A stretch of 33,973 bases of DNA from Synechococcales cyanobacterium C42_A2020_086 (GTDB lineage: Bacteria; Cyanobacteriota; Cyanobacteriia; Elainellales; Elainellaceae): the NCBI GenBank assembly GCA_015272325.1, contig JACYLU010000027.1, positions 1 through 33,973 on the forward strand. Direction: 5' to 3'. Positions 33,403-33,973 of the stretch are shown in pieces (positions within the stretch are counted from its first letter, which is position 1; the number at the start of each line of letters is the position of its first letter). Position numbers and translations under genes: made by a program. The notes under the pieces are model-generated. The model was not told the origin of the DNA. It searched no databases and saw only the letters and a list, made by a program, of their open reading frames with translations.

Positions 33403-33567
33403 TTCTTTTTACTTTTACCTTTTGCCTTGATTATGTCTCAGCAACCCACCTACGGTCCCCACAACCCGCACCCGCTCTCCCAACTCCGGACGGAACTGGT
33501 GCGGGAGGGCAAGTATGACGAGTATGGCCACCGACGGGAGGTGGATATTGCCGGGTGTGCCATGCCG

Positions 33568-33591
33568 TTCGCGTCAGCGTTCCGCTTGCGG
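33568..33591 (+). repeat. 24-bp in-frame insert in methyltransferase copy 2
   Basis: Alignment of the two 5' copies shows ATGCCG followed at once by ATGCAGAAGATTGAG in copy 1, but in copy 2 TTCGCGTCAGCGTTCCGC plus TTGCGG (24 bp) intervenes before TTGCAGATGATTGGG. The insert keeps frame and encodes FASAFRLR. Its CGC-rich, GCTTGCG-containing make-up resembles the copy 1 insert. Confidence 0.8.
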
Positions 33592-33844
33592 TTGCAGATG
33601 ATTGGGAGCATTGATGAACTGTGACGGGTGGCGGCGGCGACGGGGCAGGCGGGCGGGAGTGCTATTACCTTGCCTGGGAGTTTGAGATGGATTTGCATCT
33701 GCTGGTGAATGCCCTAGCGCAAGAGTTGGGGGTGAAGCTGAAGCTGGTGCAGATTCCCCGCGAGATTATGGAGAAGAACCGCAAATCGCCGCCGCCGTTT
33801 TTGGAAGTCGCCGTCCTCACCGCCGAACCCGTCTACCGTAAAGC

Positions 33845-33897
33845 AACGACTGAAGTCGTTACTACAAACCAGGCTCGTAGTGAGGACTTTAGTTCTC
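33845..33897. repeat. paired palindromic dispersed repeat inside a coding frame
   Basis: Forward half AACGACTGAAGTCGTTACTACA ending AAACC (33845-33870), one base, then reverse half GGCTCGTAGTGAGGACTTTAGT ending TCT (33872-33897). The halves are imperfect inverted copies of each other, so the whole can fold as a long hairpin. In the methyltransferase frame it encodes about 18 extra residues (ATTEVVTTNQARSEDFSS) between VYRK and RTVDIKL, without a stop. Confidence 0.85.
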
Positions 33898-33973
33898 AAA
33901 CCCGCACCGTAGACATCAAACTCACCCAGTTCCTCCCCTCCCTCGCCGAAGTGCCCACCAAAGAACTGGAAGC

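Larger units (their letters stand above)
33433..33973 (+). pseudogene. adenine methyltransferase copy 2: 5' end joined to the 3' part, internal deletion
   Basis: The ATG at 33433 opens QQPTYGPHNPHPLSQL, LVREGKYDEYGHRREVDIAG and CAMP, then a 24-bp insert, then MIGSIDEL and TGA at 33622-33624 (copy 1 has CCGCGA there). The following frame (from about 33618, open to the window end) continues AAATGQ-like sequence as GGGGDGAGGRE and then CYYLAWEFEMDLHLLVNAL, VQIPREIMEKNRKSPPPFLE, VAVLTAEPVYRK and TVDIKLTQFLPSLAEVPTKE, which belongs to the C-terminal part of the same methyltransferase family. The catalytic middle, including WGDNK and DPPF, is missing. The gene runs off the window. A palindromic repeat lies in frame at 33845-33897. 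Confidence 0.85.

Noticed and set aside
33345-33897. Palindromic repeats as a possible CRISPR array
   Set aside because: Only two pairs, about 500 bases apart, with inverted halves and no regular spacers. They overlap coding frames and fit small dispersed palindromic elements better.

Overview
The window reads as chromosomal DNA of a cyanobacterium. The diagnostic genes are SbtA and its PII-like partner SbtB (bicarbonate uptake), a stand-alone helical carotenoid protein homologous to the N-terminal domain of the orange carotenoid protein, and a BvdR-type biliverdin reductase. The three tRNAs also appear to lack an encoded CCA end where this can be judged. Base composition looks moderately GC-rich (about mid-50s percent by eye, not computed). 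The HIP1 octamer GCGATCGC was seen only twice (26468 and 31611), so this is probably not a HIP1-rich lineage. I cannot name the species.

Layout. 1-156: tRNA-Thr and tRNA-Tyr in tandem on the minus strand. 466-4341: a TPR protein, a PD-(D/E)XK nuclease/SF1 helicase fusion (DUF2075 type) and an AlkA-like glycosylase. 4363-4609: a small frameshifted reading frame. 4651-6840: sbtB and sbtA, divergent across a 750-base regulatory region. 7196-9145: an ABC-F ATPase. 9682-13160: a secreted solenoid protein and a family 2 glycosyltransferase. 13280-17294: tRNA-Ser, a patatin-like lipase, an HNH protein with a clear terminator, a DHH phosphoesterase and a small exported protein. 17807-23685: an SLC13/RCK permease, recG and bvdR. 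23711-26930: a divergent pair made of a GT39-type membrane glycosyltransferase and a GT2-GtrA fusion. 27398-31748: helical carotenoid protein, thioredoxin-like protein, pgk, universal stress protein and another membrane GT2. 32441 to the end: a decaying adenine-methyltransferase locus with two 5' copies, a DUF29 gene between them, and several small dispersed repeats.

How the genes relate. SbtA imports bicarbonate under SbtB control. BvdR and the carotenoid protein serve phycobilin chemistry and photoprotection. The GT2-GtrA and GT39 proteins plausibly form a lipid-linked sugar relay: the first makes or moves a polyprenyl-phosphate sugar and the second consumes it outside the membrane. The other genes are mostly single-gene housekeeping units with no long operons.

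The most unusual signal is repeat biology rather than one gene cluster. (1) Eight exact two- or three-copy tandem duplications of 11-16 bp, each of unrelated sequence, lie in intergenic DNA, often touching a start or stop codon. (2) Small dispersed repeats appear to be inserted in frame in proteins: a YPS-type minisatellite in the SbtA cytosolic loop that resembles a noncoding repeat at 32278-32331, a paired palindromic element in a methyltransferase, and two different 24-bp inserts in its two 5' copies. (3) SbtB ends exactly where the redox-sensitive CGPEGC tail would begin. I did not find a clear new multi-gene defence or biosynthetic system.
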